Shown here one piece after another: positions 21,785 to 34,682 of a stretch of 64,000 bases of DNA (position 1 is its first letter; each line of letters begins with the position of its first letter). The DNA comes from Lamellibrachia satsuma (lineage: Eukaryota; Annelida; Polychaeta; Sabellida; Siboglinidae): NCBI GenBank assembly GCA_033239005.1, contig BSQZ01000001.1:33071688-33135687 (forward strand). The letters run 5' to 3'. The translations under genes were made by a program, and so were the position numbers. The notes beneath the pieces are model-generated. The model was not told where the DNA came from and searched no databases. It saw nothing but the letters and a program-made list of their open reading frames with translations.

Positions 21785-23799
21785 TCAAGAAAAGAGAACA
21801 TTTCCTTACAATACTTCAATGAACCAGGCAATGTGTCTGCCATGTATGTGACTGGTTTATGGGGTCAGTGCTCTACTCCAAGCAAGAATGCTCTCCTGAT
21901 AATTATATCACATTTATGCTTATTCATTGTAACGATATGTTAAATTAAGTTACTTTCACATAGATTATTATCAGTATAATTCCACTTAATAAGTTAATTG
22001 GCCTGGGAAAAGGCATGTCCAGTCTGACCATGTCCAATCTAACCATGTGCTAAAATTTGCCTGATTAAAAAAGTGTTTGATCGTAGAAGAATATGACAAT
22101 ATGAGTAGACACAAGGCTAGATTCATCAGGTGCTATGTCTGGTCGAAACCTGGACTATCATCATCACAGCAAGGTACGTAGTGTAGATATTTGCAAAGCA
22201 ACGATTTGGTTTCTAAACATCTCACTGATATGTCACATCATAAATGATGGAATGCAAGCAAAAATTATTGAAAAGGATAAGAGACAGACATTTAGAGCTT
22301 GTTGGCCATGAGAAATGGTAAGACTGAGAAAACTGCCACAAACAAAATCATCAACAGGCTCAAGAAGAGGCAAAGACTTGTATATTTTGACAGTTTAAAC
22401 AGATTGAAAAATCTTTACAAGGAAGAAGATCATCTGACAGGCAACAACTACCAACATCAACTAAAGAACAAAACCATTATTTGAACAAAAGAATATCACT
22501 GAGCAAACAATATATAGCAAGTTGTGCATTCACTCGTTCCCACATTGAGAGAAAGCGGTGAGAGTGTGCCCCGAGCAGTGAGAACGTGCCCCGAGCAACG
22601 AGAGAACAAGCAAACAAACCAGGAAAGAAAGAAAGAAAAGAAAGAGGAGCTGATAACAATAGGCTTTGTGAGGGGTGGGTCGTATTGCAACCATAACAAT
22701 AGGCTCTGGGCTTTTTTAGCCACATAACAATGCAAAGGAACCACTGTCTAGACACCATCCCATAGTTCCTCATTGTGTGCGAAACAAAACTAGACAAAAC
22801 ACTGCACTAAATACGTCCCATTGTCATCATATCCAATGTCACGCTAAAGAGCCCCTGAATAGTAATCTCTCTATCGGGCTTCACCCCGACTGTCACCCCT
22901 GTAATTGTTTTCCGAAGACAACGCGAAGATGAGGAAGAATAATGCGCTACACAGACGAACGTGTCATGGAACACAAATCAGCCATTTTAATTATGCAAGC
23001 GAACAGGAAGCCTTCTTCAGCTCAAAATACTACGTGCTTTGTTGGGTTTTCATTTCACAACAATGGGCTTATATTGTCTCCTCTGTGTTGGGTTGCGTTG
23101 TTGAAATCTATATCATTGTTCGCAGCAGGAGACTCAGTACGAATGCGCCACTTGAACGACTGCGGTGTAATTAGCTTCCCTAATGCGTCGAACACCAAAT
23201 TCCTGTGTGCATTGTTTGCGGGCAGATGGAGAATCGCACATTGTTTTTGTCATTGTGCACAAAAGAATGGCTTGTCATCGAACAAGCTGTTGATGACACC
23301 AGGCCTTGTCATGTGCCTCGAGCTCTGTTCTTCCAGGGACGGCCAAGTAGGGGAAGTTTATGACACTCTCCACCACACACAGCACTCTCCAAACTACCAA
23401 TGCCTAAAGTGGTCATTCCTTCACTGCATTGTTACTACCACCAAACACATTACACCTGATTCAAGTGTTAATGAATTGTGCACTATATATTGAAGTTATC
23501 TACAGCCAACTTGTGCTGAGTTTGTGTGACAGATGGCCTCAGTCTCCGTATCTACACACAATGCCTCCAGTTGTTCCTGTGCATGTCAGGTGTGGGCAGG
23601 TCTACAGCTGCAAAACAAAACTGATCCTCACCACAAATTGGAACAACAATCCTACAAGTCCAAAGTAATTATCTTCACTGTCTTCACTATTCTATGGGTG
23701 TTTATTTCAGGCATGACTCAAAATTTTAAATTGCAAATAAGCAAGTTAAATAAACATTGAGTTTATTTATATAAGGGAGATAGGTAGCTGCCATAATGG
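21779..23799. other. Intron sequence with an unrecognised 183-codon open frame
   Basis: The plus-strand open frame 22942-23493 (183 codons) starts MRYTDERVMEHKSAILIMQA and matches nothing I know. It lies in a CpG-bearing patch (about 22.85-23.35 kb). A doublet of GTGCCCCGAGCA lies near 22565-22600. No splice-supported exon was found, and I treat the open frame as unproven. Confidence 0.4.
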
Positions 23800-24107
23800 T
23801 AATGCCTAGGTAGCTGTCGTAATTCTGTCACTTTCATATGGTAATGCCTAGGTAGCTGTCATAATTCTGTCACTTTCATATGGTAATGCATAGCTAGCTG
23901 TCATAATTATGTCACTGTCATATGGTAATGCATAGATATCTGTCATAATTATGTCACTGTCATATGGTACTGCATAGGTATCTGTCATAATTGTGTCACT
24001 GTCATATGGTACTGCATAGGTATCTATTATAATTCTGTCATTTTCATTGGGTAATACATAGGTAGCTGTCATAATTATGTCACTTTCATATGGTAATGCA
24101 TCATACA
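23800..24107 (+). repeat. 42-bp minisatellite, seven copies plus partial
   Basis: Unit TAATGCATAGGTAGCTGTCA followed by TAATTATGTCACTGTCATAT. Starts occur every 42 bases from 23800 to 24052. The minus strand stays open (14-residue YDSDIIMTDTYALP repeat) only because 42 is divisible by three. An extra unit fragment recurs at about 24250-24290, after the inserted dispersed repeat. Confidence 0.95.
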
Positions 24108-24133
24108 ATGTTTAATTTAATCATCTGGTTGTC

Positions 24134-24255
24134 ATATTATAAATTCTTTGCTATTGTTGTTTACACTGTGCTGATGACCAGACACGAAGCACTCACTGAT
24201 CTACTAACACACACCCAGGAGCTAGGTTCTGTTTCCTGAAAGTCACCATCATAAT
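24134..24255 (+). repeat. Dispersed repeat copy 1 (partner at 31447)
   Basis: About 120 bases including TAAATTCTTTGCTATTGTTG and CTGATGACCAGACACG, found again with limited divergence at 31447-31563. This copy interrupts the 42-bp array. No coding sense in either. Confidence 0.85.
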
Positions 24256-26420
24256 TCTGTCACTGTCATATGGTAATGCATCACACAATGTTTAATTTTA
24301 TATCTGACTGCAGTGAAATAGTGCCAAAACTATCCAAAACACCAAAAGTTGACAACTCTTACATACAGCACCAATACAGATTAGACCTATGGGGTCACAG
24401 GAAGATGGCATTTAGTCATGTGACAACCAAGTGACATAATAAATGTTATTTTGAAAAATGGAAATAATGTATATGGTGTTGTTCTTTTGCTAAATTAATT
24501 TGTTATGTTCTTTTAAAATCTGGTTCCTGCTGGCTTAGTAAACAAACAGTAATATGTTTTATCTGCAAAGCATATTATGCCTTCTTACAAGTTTTTATCT
24601 AGTCAAGTTTGAGACCAGTATAAAATCTATAACCTCTTCTTGTGTAAATGACCCAAGAAAGACACATATAGAGTTTCTGCATCGTGGGAACTTATTTAGT
24701 ATCGTTACTTATGTTTGATGAGTTATGCACAGATGATAACCCTTTATGAATCAATGTGGGGTGTTTCACCCCACGGGGAATGGTTTTTCACTTTCCCTTG
24801 TCTAGACACGGGGTTGAAAGGATCTTCCAGCGGATCACCCACATAACAAACATATTTCCTGTTTCTGCAGGTGCTAAATTAGCAAAGATGTCTCCAGTTA
24901 ATGATGTTGTATGATTGGCTTGGTGCCAAGACTTGATGATTTGGACGCACCCAAGCATTGCATCAATGCTAGTGCAAATAGTTTTCCTTCTCATTAGCAA
25001 ACAAAAAGAAAGGTCATTAGAGTAATTTGTCAATTACCATCAGTATGATGACACACAAATTAACCAAGTTTGTAATAAAATCAATATTTACTGAATGCAA
25101 CACACCCTCAAACCGAATGTCAATTTACCCAGTCACAAACACACCCATCAAGTGACGAAGTAAGAACACATGTGACTAGTCAAAGTCATGCCTCATTCGC
25201 ACTAACACTAATTAACTTCCCTACAGTTCAAGGAAAAACCACAATCCATCATCCCAAAATAGCCTCTCATCTGGGAGTATTGTTTCCTGCATATCAGGTG
25301 TAAAACAGTGCATTAATATCGTTTCAAAGGAGACACGCAAACAACCTAAAAAATACTGCAGGTCCAAGTGAAGTCTATAAATAGCCTGGCCCACACTTGT
25401 GATGACCAGGAATCCAGGCATGTTCATTACAAAAACGTGCACAATGTTTGATTCCTCACTGTTGAAACAGCCATTTCAGAAATCAGATGGTCACAAAATA
25501 TGTTATTTGGCGACATGTTGTTGTGAGTGAGAAGACCAAGACATTGTAGACTGTGACGTCAACGTGACGCATGAACGGTGCCTGGACGCGCGTCAAAAAT
25601 CAATATGACATAACGCAGATGTTTTTTGTACCTTGTAGGCTGCAGTATGCGGAAATAGACCTCATTCCTGGGAGTTGTGTTATTGACAAGGCAGAAATCA
25701 GATGATCACACTGTAAAACTTTGGCTGCCCAACTGACCAGCCTATCAGGGGCAACCAGCCCCAGTTACTGCCCTAACTGTGGCCAAAGGTCACACAATAG
25801 TCACAATGTTAACTGTCAATGTTAGAAAACATTCGGCTAAACAAATTTGTAGATTTGTGCATTTTCTGATTACAATAACAGAGTTATTAATGCAAGACTT
25901 CCCACAGCTGTCAACTAACAGAAGGGCCAAGTCATTGATTGTGTGCGGGGAATACACCGTGGAATTAATTGATAGGTCAGTATTACTAATTCGATCGTTA
26001 AACTATTGTAAAGCATATTATAGTAAACAATAAATTGTTAGATAGTTAAATTGTAAGCAGATGTAATGAAGACAACTACAGCTTCATAATGATGTACTAA
26101 AGCATTTATGTTCTAATAATAATACATAACTTACGTTGGTACCATTTATGAAATTAATATGATGTAAACAACTGTTTTTAAAGTATTGTACATATGGGAG
26201 AAACATTACCGGGGTCTGTACAGGGCAGTGAAAGTCTTCAATTTTATTTGTCCCAATTCAAAGCTGTGAAAACCTTGAATTTTGCACTGCAGTCTTGAAT
26301 AACCTTGAATTTTTGTTCTTTATTTTAACTTAAATATTATTGGTGAATAGGAGCAGTTGGTGGCGTCAGGTTTGTGCTCACAGGAAAAACACATCAACAA
26401 TATGAAGTGACAAAATGATG
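24256..26420. other. Intron sequence, nothing recognised
   Basis: Includes the leftover 42-bp unit at the left edge. AT-rich, short unrecognised open frames only. Confidence 0.4.
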
Positions 26421-27986
26421 ACTCCAATGTCACCATTCTTTGGGAAAGATGACATTTGACTACATTACAAGTAGTTGTACTCCAATGTCACCATTCTTTG
26501 GGAAAGATGACATTTGACTACATTACAAGTAGTTGTACTCCAATGTCACCATTCTTTCGGAAAGATGACATTTGACTACATTACAAGTAGTTGTACTCCA
26601 ATGTCACCATTCTTTCGGAAAGATGACATTTGACTACATTACAAGTAGTTGTACTCCAATGTCACCATTCTTTCGGAAAGATGACATTTGACTACATTAC
26701 AAGTAGTTGTACTCCAATGTCACCATTCTTTGGGAAAGATGACATTTGACTACATTACAAGTAGTTGTACTCCAATGTCACCATTCTTTGGGAAAGATGA
26801 CATTTGACTACATTACAAGTAGTTGTACTCCAATGTCACCATTCTTTCGGAAAGATGACATTTGACTACATTACAAGTAGTTGTACTCCAATGTCACCAT
26901 TCTTTGGGAAAGATGACATTTGACTACATTACAAGTAGTTGTACTCCAATGTCACCATTCTTTGGGAAAGATGACATTTGACTACATTACAAGTAGTTGT
27001 ACTCCAATGTCACCATTCTTTGGGAAAGATGACATTTGACTACATTACAAGTAGTTGTACTCCAATGTCACCATTCTTTGGGAAAGATGACATTTGACTA
27101 CATTACAAGTAGTTGTACTCCAATGTCACCATTCTTTGGGAAAGATGACATTTGACTACATTACAAGTAGTTGTACTCCAATGTCACCATTCTTTGGGAA
27201 AGATGACATTTGACTACATTACAAGTAGTTGTACTCCAATGTCACCATTCTTTGGGAAAGATGACATTTGACTACATTACAAGTAGTTGTACTCCAATGT
27301 CACCATTCTTTGGGAAAGATGACATTTGACTACATTACAAGTAGTTGTACTCCAATGTCACCATTCTTTGGGAAAGATGACATTTGACTACATTACAAGT
27401 AGTTGTACTCCAATGTCACCATTCTTTGGGAAAGATGACATTTTACTACATTACAAGTAGTTGTACTCCAATGTCACCATTCTTTGGGAAAGATGACATT
27501 TAACTACATTACAAGTAGTTGTACTCCAATGTCACCATTCTTTGGGAAAGATGACATTTGACTACATTACAAGTAGTTGTACTCCAATGTCACCATTCTT
27601 TGGGAAAGATGACATTTGACTACATTACAAGTAGTTGTACTCCAATGTCACCATTCTTTGGGAAAGATGACATTTGACTACATTACAAGTAGTTGTACTC
27701 CAATGTCACCATTCTTTGGGAAAGATGACATTTGACTACATTACAAGTAGTTGTACTCCACTGTCACCATTCTTTCGGAAAGATGACATTTGACTACATT
27801 ACAAGTAGTTGTACTCCACTGTCACCATTCTTTCGGAAAGATGACATTTGACTACATTACAAGTAGTTGTACTCCAATGTCACCATTCTTTGGGAAAGAT
27901 GACATTTGACTACATTACAAGTAGTTGTACTCCAATGTCACCATTCTTTGGGAAAGATGACATTTGACTAAATTACAAGTAGTTGT
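26421..27986 (+). repeat. 58-bp satellite-like array, exactly 27 units
   Basis: Unit begins ACTCCAATGTCACCATTCTT and ends ATTACAAGTAGTTGT. Starts at 26421, 26479 and so on fall on an exact 58-base lattice to 27987, where a partial unit breaks off. The main variant is TTTGGGAAAG versus TTTCGGAAAG, occurring in runs (C in units 3-5, 8 and again near the right end). No open frame of note crosses it. It is the most homogeneous array of the window. Confidence 0.98.
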
Positions 27987-28000
27987 ACTCCAATGTTACC

Positions 28001-28709
28001 CTTATCATACTTTTCTCTTTAGCTAATTTAAATACTTCAATTTTGACTGCCAGATGTGTAGTTCTGTGCTATGATCCTCACTGAGACAATGTCAGGGAAA
28101 CTGGCTCTGTCTGGATCTCCCACTTTTTTGTAAGCACTGTGCAACTTAGTTAAAAAAAAACTTTAATTTTACAGTTCTAGAAAGTAACATGGGTTTCTTG
28201 ATATACGTTATATATTTTAGAATTCTTGTATAAAACAGCGTATGTTATAATAAAAGATTCTAACCAATTCTATTTTAATGAAAGTCATCTCAAAGAATAG
28301 TATGGTAACATAATTTCAGCCATAACAAACCAACAAATACATATTTCTCCCAAGATATGCCTGTATAGAAAGTTGTTAACAGTTGCTGTGCTGGGAATTA
28401 GCATGGTATTACCGCTTGGTGTGGTTGTCTTGACAAGAAATAAAACATTCCTTCAACATATAAAAAACAACTTATGTAATATGGTACGAGTTACATGCAA
28501 CATAACTAAGCACTCATATATAAAAGGATTCAATCCAGCCATCCGCAAGTAGGAAATCACAACAGATATACGTGGAATTCAGAAGTACATGTTTCCACTT
28601 GACAGAGTAATATCCTTTACTTGGTGTTCACTATGTGTTACACATGAGTCGTTCCAGAAGTGAATTCCTTTAAAAAAACATATGTGACTTCTGATGGTTG
28701 AGATACAAG
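28001..28709. other. Spacer between the 58-bp and 23-bp arrays
   Basis: AT-rich, no gene or known element seen. Confidence 0.5.
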
Positions 28710-29767
28710 TATGGACTATCTGGGCTGGTAGGTATGGACTATCTGGGCTGGTAGGTATAGACTGTCTGGGCTGGTAGGTATGGACTCTCTGGGCTGGTAG
28801 GTATGGACTGTCTGGGCTGATAGGTATGGACTGTCTGGGCTGATAGGCATGGATTATCTGGGCTGGTAGGCATGGACTATCTGGGCTGGTAGGTATGGAC
28901 TATCTGGGATGGTAGGTATGGACTATCTGGGCTGGTAGGTATGGACTGTCTGGGCTGATAGGTATGGACTGTCTGGGCTGATAGGCATGGACTATCTGGG
29001 CTGGTAGGCATGGACTATCTGGGCTGGTAGGCATGGACTGTCTGGGCTGGTAGGTATGGACTGTCTGGGCTGATAGGCATGAACTGTCTGGGCTGGTAGG
29101 TATGGACTATCTGGGCTGGTAGGTATGGACTATCTGGGCTGGTAGGTATGGACTATCTGGGATGGTAGGTATAGACTATCTGGGCTGGTAGGTATGGACT
29201 ATCTGGGCTGGTAGATATGGACTGTCTGGGCTGATAGGTATGGACTGTCTGGGCTGATAGGTATGGACTATCTGGGATGGTAGGTATGGACTATCTGGGA
29301 TGGTAGGTATGGACTATCTGGGATGGTAGGTATGGACTATCTGGGATGGTAGGTATGGACTATCTGGGATGGTAGGTATGGACTATATGGGATGGTAGGT
29401 ATGGACTATCTGGGCTGGTAGGTATGGACTATCTGGGATGGTAGGTATGGACTATCTGGGATGGTAGGTATGGACTGTTTGGGATGGTAGGTATGGACTA
29501 TCTGGGATGGTAGGTATGGACTATCTGGGATGATAGCTATGGACTATCTGGGATGGTAGGTATGGACTATCTGGGATGGTAGGTATGGACTATCTGGGAT
29601 GATAGGTATGGACTATCTGGGATGGTAGGTATGGACTATCTGGGCTGGTAGGTATGGACTATCTGGGATGGTAGGTATGGACTATCTGGGATGATAGGTA
29701 TGGACTATCTGGGATGGTAGGTATGGACTATCTGGGATGGTAGGTATGGACTATCTGGGATGATAGG
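28710..29767 (+). repeat. 23-bp minisatellite, exactly 46 units
   Basis: Unit TATGGACTATCTGGGCTGGT plus AGG. The first unit begins at 28710 and the last, truncated, at 29768, which is exactly 46 x 23. Two dominant variant sites, GGGCTGG/GGGATGG and TGGTAGG/TGATAGG, are not random: the C form dominates the left half and the A form the right half. Confidence 0.98.
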
Positions 29768-31271
29768 TATGGACTATCTGGCCAGATCTGGCTGTGCAAT
29801 GATACAGTGAGGTAGAACTAGGGATGAAAAAGGGCCAGTAGAGCTATTCACCCTTTTCTATCAAATGACATCACCTATGAAGAATGACTTATCAGGCAAG
29901 TTGTTACACACTGCGTTAACCCATCATTGACTGAAGATTATAGGTCTAAAAGTGGGTTACAGGGTTCACAAACAGGTTTTTTAACCTTTTGTGGGACATG
30001 CTATTTACCGTTGGCCCTGGCGCAGGCAATCAGATAGAGAAAAGAAAAGATGACTGGAAGATATTCTTACATAAGGCGTATGTCTGGCTGAAAAATCATA
30101 GCCTTGCATTTGGTTTTATACGGGCACAAATGGACAACATTAATAGATGACCGGTATGCTCTGGTCCAGTCAATGGCTTTGTCCACTACAACTGGCCAGC
30201 CAGCCAGCCAGCCACTTCCGACTGCTTCCGGTTAGAGCTGTAAGGTCAACTTGGGGATAAAAAGTGTGCAACTGTAACCACAAACAAGCAATGTCCACTG
30301 TGCATGCCCACACATGTACACCCATGTGCGCACAAACGCCCACTTGATCTAGTGGTAAGTGATGCTCTAGTCTTGCTCAAGACTTTGACACTTTTGTCCT
30401 TGGAGCTGTGTGATTTCAGAGAACTGCTTTTGAGCCACTTCCATGTCATTCATTGGTTCCTCCAGAGCCTATCAATTAGGTGTGTGCTTCGCCCAGCATG
30501 TGGTATAGGCTGTGACAAATAAGGTACACTCCTGTACACTGGCATTCATTGGACGTCACGCGTGGCCGCACATCAAGCAAGATTGGTCATATGTGAAAAT
30601 AACAAAACTGTCCTATTCAACTGCTATGAGTCATGAGTAAATGTAGCTGGACGGTTTCTTCTAGAACATGTTATCTGTCATACATGAACGACCACACATG
30701 ATCCAGTGATATCAGATAATCCAGTGCATCAGTGGAGAATTATTCTGTGCAGCAGACAGAATTAGAACCACTTCCTGTCAACTACACACACACACACATG
30801 TAAAGGACAAGTTTTATAAACAGTCAGATTATGTAGGAAACTTATTTGTTATCAACCCGTGCTGATTAAAGGTGCCCTCAAATATAAACCACATCTTCAG
30901 TCATCTTAAGAAAGTTCATATATAAGACTAAGAGAAGACACAATAACCAATTTACCAAAAACATTTCACCCCATCTGTTTTGCCACCCTATTTGGTGCAC
31001 TAGGGTGACTCCACCTACCCAGGTCACCAGCTATTTATGTCCCAACTGTAAACAAGTCTGACCCAAAGACTGAAGGAGTAGTTTGATACTGCTTAAGATA
31101 ATTTTGTTTTGACCAGTGTGACCACACCGGTCACACGGTCATTGTATTCACCAGGTGTGTGACATGGTCAGTGTGGTACACCCACACTGGGCTGCACGGT
31201 CACTCAACTCAAAGTACTGGGTTAATGCAATGCAACATATACATAACTTTTTATATATTCTATATGAAGCA

Positions 31272-31350
31272 TTTATGTGCAAAACCCGTTATATCAAGTT
31301 TGTGCATTTTGAGATAAATCATGTTTTCTCATAACCGTTAACCAGTCAAT
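31272..31350 (+). repeat. Dispersed repeat pair member (partner about 61888-61975)
   Basis: Both copies share a string like TTATATCAAGTTTGTGCATT, then a GAAAAATTGTGTTTTCT-like stretch and a GTTAA...CGATAG/CAATAG end. Divergence is moderate; the family is not recognised. Confidence 0.6.
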
Positions 31351-31446
31351 AGTGTGGCGAACAATGCGTTTTGAAGTAAAACTACTAAGTTGACGACTAT
31401 TTCTCCTGGTAAAACTAGTCAAATTACTACAACTAAGAACAAATCA

Positions 31447-31563
31447 TCATAAATTCTTTGCTATTTTTGTGTACACTGTGCTGATGACCAGACACGGCGC
31501 ACTCACTGAACTAACACACATACAAGAGCTGGGTTCTGTTTCATGAAAGTCACCATCACAGTG
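31447..31563 (+). repeat. Dispersed repeat copy 2 (partner at 24134)
   Basis: Shares CTGATGACCAGACACG, a GGTTCTGTTTC segment and GAAAGTCACCATCA, in the same order and orientation, with 24134-24255. Confidence 0.85.
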
Positions 31564-32464
31564 CAGACTTTGACTGAATAATATATAATTCATATGAATT
31601 AACAACCGCAGACAACAAAAACATAATATATAATTTACGGTCAACTCAACAATGTTACCAATGTCACACCAAGACAGGACATCAACCTTCACAGATGGAT
31701 GACCTTGGTCCAGCAGCTGTTATCTCCTATTACCCGCAAATATTGCAACAGTAACGTCAGCCACTTGTTTCCGGGATACCACCAAATAAACACACTTTTT
31801 CTCAGTGTGACTCACTCTGCTGAGAAAGACACTAAACATAGAAAGCAATTAGGTTGAGCGGGTGCCCCATCCCATATCTGGCACACCCCTTGATGCCTGT
31901 CAATGCCATAAATGGACATTTGTGGTCAATTCCTGCTCCACCCCTATCCCAAGGTGATGTAATTAGCAGATGTTTTTAACAAGGACCAACCCCATGCAGG
32001 GCGGGAGGAAGGGGGAATAAAAAAACTAGGTACAATGATTGTCAGTGGTTCCTGATGCACGGTAATTGGGAGTTTCGAATAATTAAAATGACTCAATTCG
32101 CTGACCTTACTGTGAGAAAGCATTAAAATGGAAATAAATCACAGGTCTTCTCAATGTGGGTAACTGACGTCATCTTTCATTTTTCAATTTGAGTAGTGAC
32201 TGTTTTATGGGACATCGCGGCACTGAATTTATTTGTATTTATAATGACTTGGTTAATTAAAAATATCCATATAAAACATGTTACTGTTGTCATCTTTCAT
32301 CTCTTCATACTTAAAATACATATTTTTGCAATATGAATAAATACTAGCATGTTTTATGACATTAAAAGATTGTTTTATGGCATTGATTGACAGTGACACT
32401 GGAAAATAAATTCATTGTGTTCCATAATTTTATAAAAGTATTTCTTAGTGTAAGCTGAGTTTGC

Positions 32465-32550
32465 TTTATAACTGAAAGCTTCATAAGACATAAGACCTAA
32501 CTTTATAACTTTATAACTGAAAGCCTCATAAGACATAAGACCTAACTTAC
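32465..32550 (+). repeat. 45-bp direct duplication
   Basis: TTTATAACTGAAAGCTTCAT with the following AAGACATAAGACCTAACTT occurs at 32465 and 32510 with one or two differences. Confidence 0.9.
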
Positions 32551-33263
32551 AATACATGACAAGACTAAACACTTCTCCCAAACACAAACTAACAGGTATG
32601 TGCATGGATGAGAATTGGGAATAACATATTTTATTAACTAAATTCAACTGCATGAAAATTTATGCCCAAATAAGTTCTGCTGTTTTCTAGACCAGTCAGG
32701 GTGTAAATATCCGCCACACCCCAACATTCACCTGGCTCTATCACTTACAACCAACCACAAACCAGACCCTTCACTACTACCCCATGTCACAACTCAGCAC
32801 CCTGGCTCCATTAGGGACAAGGAAATAAAACCTGGGACTGTTGACCTCTGAGGTGCATACCCATTGAGGTGACAGTTTGGGTGTTGCCATGGCCACCAGG
32901 GGTGCTAAGTAAACAGTTTGTACCAGCCATTGTACATAGGTTATCAATCATTAATGCACTGTTTCTAAAATCAGCACACATGACTGTGTCATTCTCTTAT
33001 AGGACCATAGGTATTTACATCTCTCCTCACTACACAGCATTGAGGTACACAGTACTTTCAGTGTGTGCCCACCTTACATTTCTCTATGTATTCCACTGGG
33101 ACATTTCAAACAAAAACTGTCAGCAGTAAAATACTCTTGTTGTTGGTGGAACAAGTCTTTGACTAGTTGGAACCAACAACTTAAACAATGATTGGCCAAC
33201 ACCACACCGCAACAACTAGCGCCACCTTTTGGCCGAGTAATTTTGACTGGCTGTGAATCTTAC

Positions 33264-33373
33264 ATCAACAAATTCTTTATGCATTTCTATGGGATACTTT
33301 CTCAGCAGTTGCTGTATTTGTGACGGCGTGATTTCTTCTGAAAGTTTGCCACTCCACTCTGTCAGAGGTAACA
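33264..33373 (-). CDS. Candidate exon of unknown product
   Basis: On the minus strand the acceptor TATTTCTCTTCAG is followed by two bases and 36 open codons, then a donor GAT|GTAAGA. The peptide contains LTEWSGKLSEEITPSQIQQL and LRKYPIEMHKEFVD, which reads like a real helical protein segment. I do not recognise it. Its phases (1 in, 0 out) do not fit between the ETS-gene exons, so it would belong to a nested gene, to an unfound alternative exon chain, or arise by chance in a 45-kb intron. Confidence 0.25.
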
Positions 33374-34104
33374 CTGAAGAGAAATAGGGTAGTTGTACTA
33401 ATGATTACATCTAAGTTAAATTTTATATTCTGTGATAAAATGGACACATCTGTAGGTCCTTCTATAGACAATAATGAAGTATGTAGTCATAAACATATTT
33501 TCCTAATTAAAATATTGTCTGCGAATATTTACACAATTGAATGAATGTCTTTCCAAGAAACGTTCTTAATAAACCGTGTATCCTGTACCTTGGCCAAAAC
33601 AGCAACCATCCCTCGAGATGTCTCAATAATATCACCATGACAAATCAAATGATATCTATAACATGCATAAACATATCTGCATCAACATATTGACACCCCA
33701 AGCTGTTTACTCTAGAAAAACAGCACAGTGCCTGCGATATATAAACGCCCACTCAAAGTATAGTGACGTCAATCCAGTAAGCCTGTGCCTTGCTTCAGTG
33801 TGAGCAGTGATCCGTGACGCTGGGCCAGGTCATATTTATGAGAAGTTGAAGTTGGGGAAATGCAACAAGGGCACGTGGTGACCAGAGCGAATCCAGTCAC
33901 TCGGTACACAGTGACGCAACAACTAAAAAAGGCTGTGAGAAATCGTCTATAAACAGGTGATCTTAAGTGCACAGTTGCTATACTCCACACAACCTCTTCT
34001 TGGGCTATCACAGGAGTTTGATGACAGTCACTATTCATTCAAACATATCCAACAGTGGTGGATGTATGTGAAAAAATAGTCTTTCTGCAGTATTTACAGC
34101 ATGG

Positions 34105-34230
34105 CTGAATGTTTCCCAGAGAAGTCAAGTTGGCATTGGAATGAACAGGTCTGCCAGGGGGTGAAGTGTAAAGTGCTTTGAAAAGTTCCAAAGACTGGAT
34201 GCCGTGCTAAATAAGTATGTGCCTTTACCT
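34105..34230 (+). repeat. Interspersed repeat A copy (partners at 44858 and 59046)
   Basis: Shares CATTGGAATGAACAGGTCTG, then GTGTAAAGTGCTTTGA and a GGATGCCGTGCTAAATAAG tail with 44858-44975. That tail (CTTTGAG...GCGCTATATAAG type) is common in interspersed repeats of many animals. A shorter reverse copy is at 59046-59100. Confidence 0.75.
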
Positions 34231-34454
34231 TTTATCAATTGTTGGTTTAACTGACACAGGCTCTGTAAGAAAAAACTTATATTCTTCAATAATTATTAGA
34301 TCGCTCAAGTAGCCCAGTTGCAAAAAAATATTATAGCCTTTTTAAGATAAGTGACAATGCTACAATTATTCTGATAGCATTTCTCAGTGGTCAGGTCAAC
34401 TGGGGTCAATATATGTGACATTTTCTAGGACAATTTATTTGACCTATCAATCTC

Positions 34455-34682
34455 ACAGCAGTGAACACTTCTAACCTCACACAGCAATGAACACTTCCAA
34501 TCTCACACAGCAGTGAACACTTCTAATGTCACACAGCAGTGAACACTTCTAATGTCACACAGAAGTGAACACTTCTAATCTCTCACAGCAGTGAACACTT
34601 TTAATCTCACACAGCAGTGAACACTTCTAATCTCACACAGCAGTGAACACTTCTAATGTCACACAGAAGTGAACACTTCTAA
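34455..34682 (+). repeat. 26-bp minisatellite, about nine copies
   Basis: Unit ACAGCAGTGAACACTTCTAA plus TCTCAC; starts at 34455, 34481, 34507 and onward. Confidence 0.95.

Larger units (their letters stand above)
29782..33263. other. Intron sequence with dispersed repeats
   Basis: Contains a (CCAG)n run at about 30189-30212. At 30340-30365 is a weak tRNA-like phrase (GATCTAGTGGTAAGTGATGC). Further elements are an 8-bp inverted repeat GTGTGACC/GGTCACAC near 31117-31137, two dispersed-repeat copies (31272-31350 and 31447-31563) and a 45-bp doublet at 32465-32550. No gene is recognised. Confidence 0.45.

Noticed and set aside
26421..27986. Centromeric satellite
   Set aside because: Only 1.6 kb, surrounded by unrelated arrays within a gene intron; nothing ties it to a centromere.
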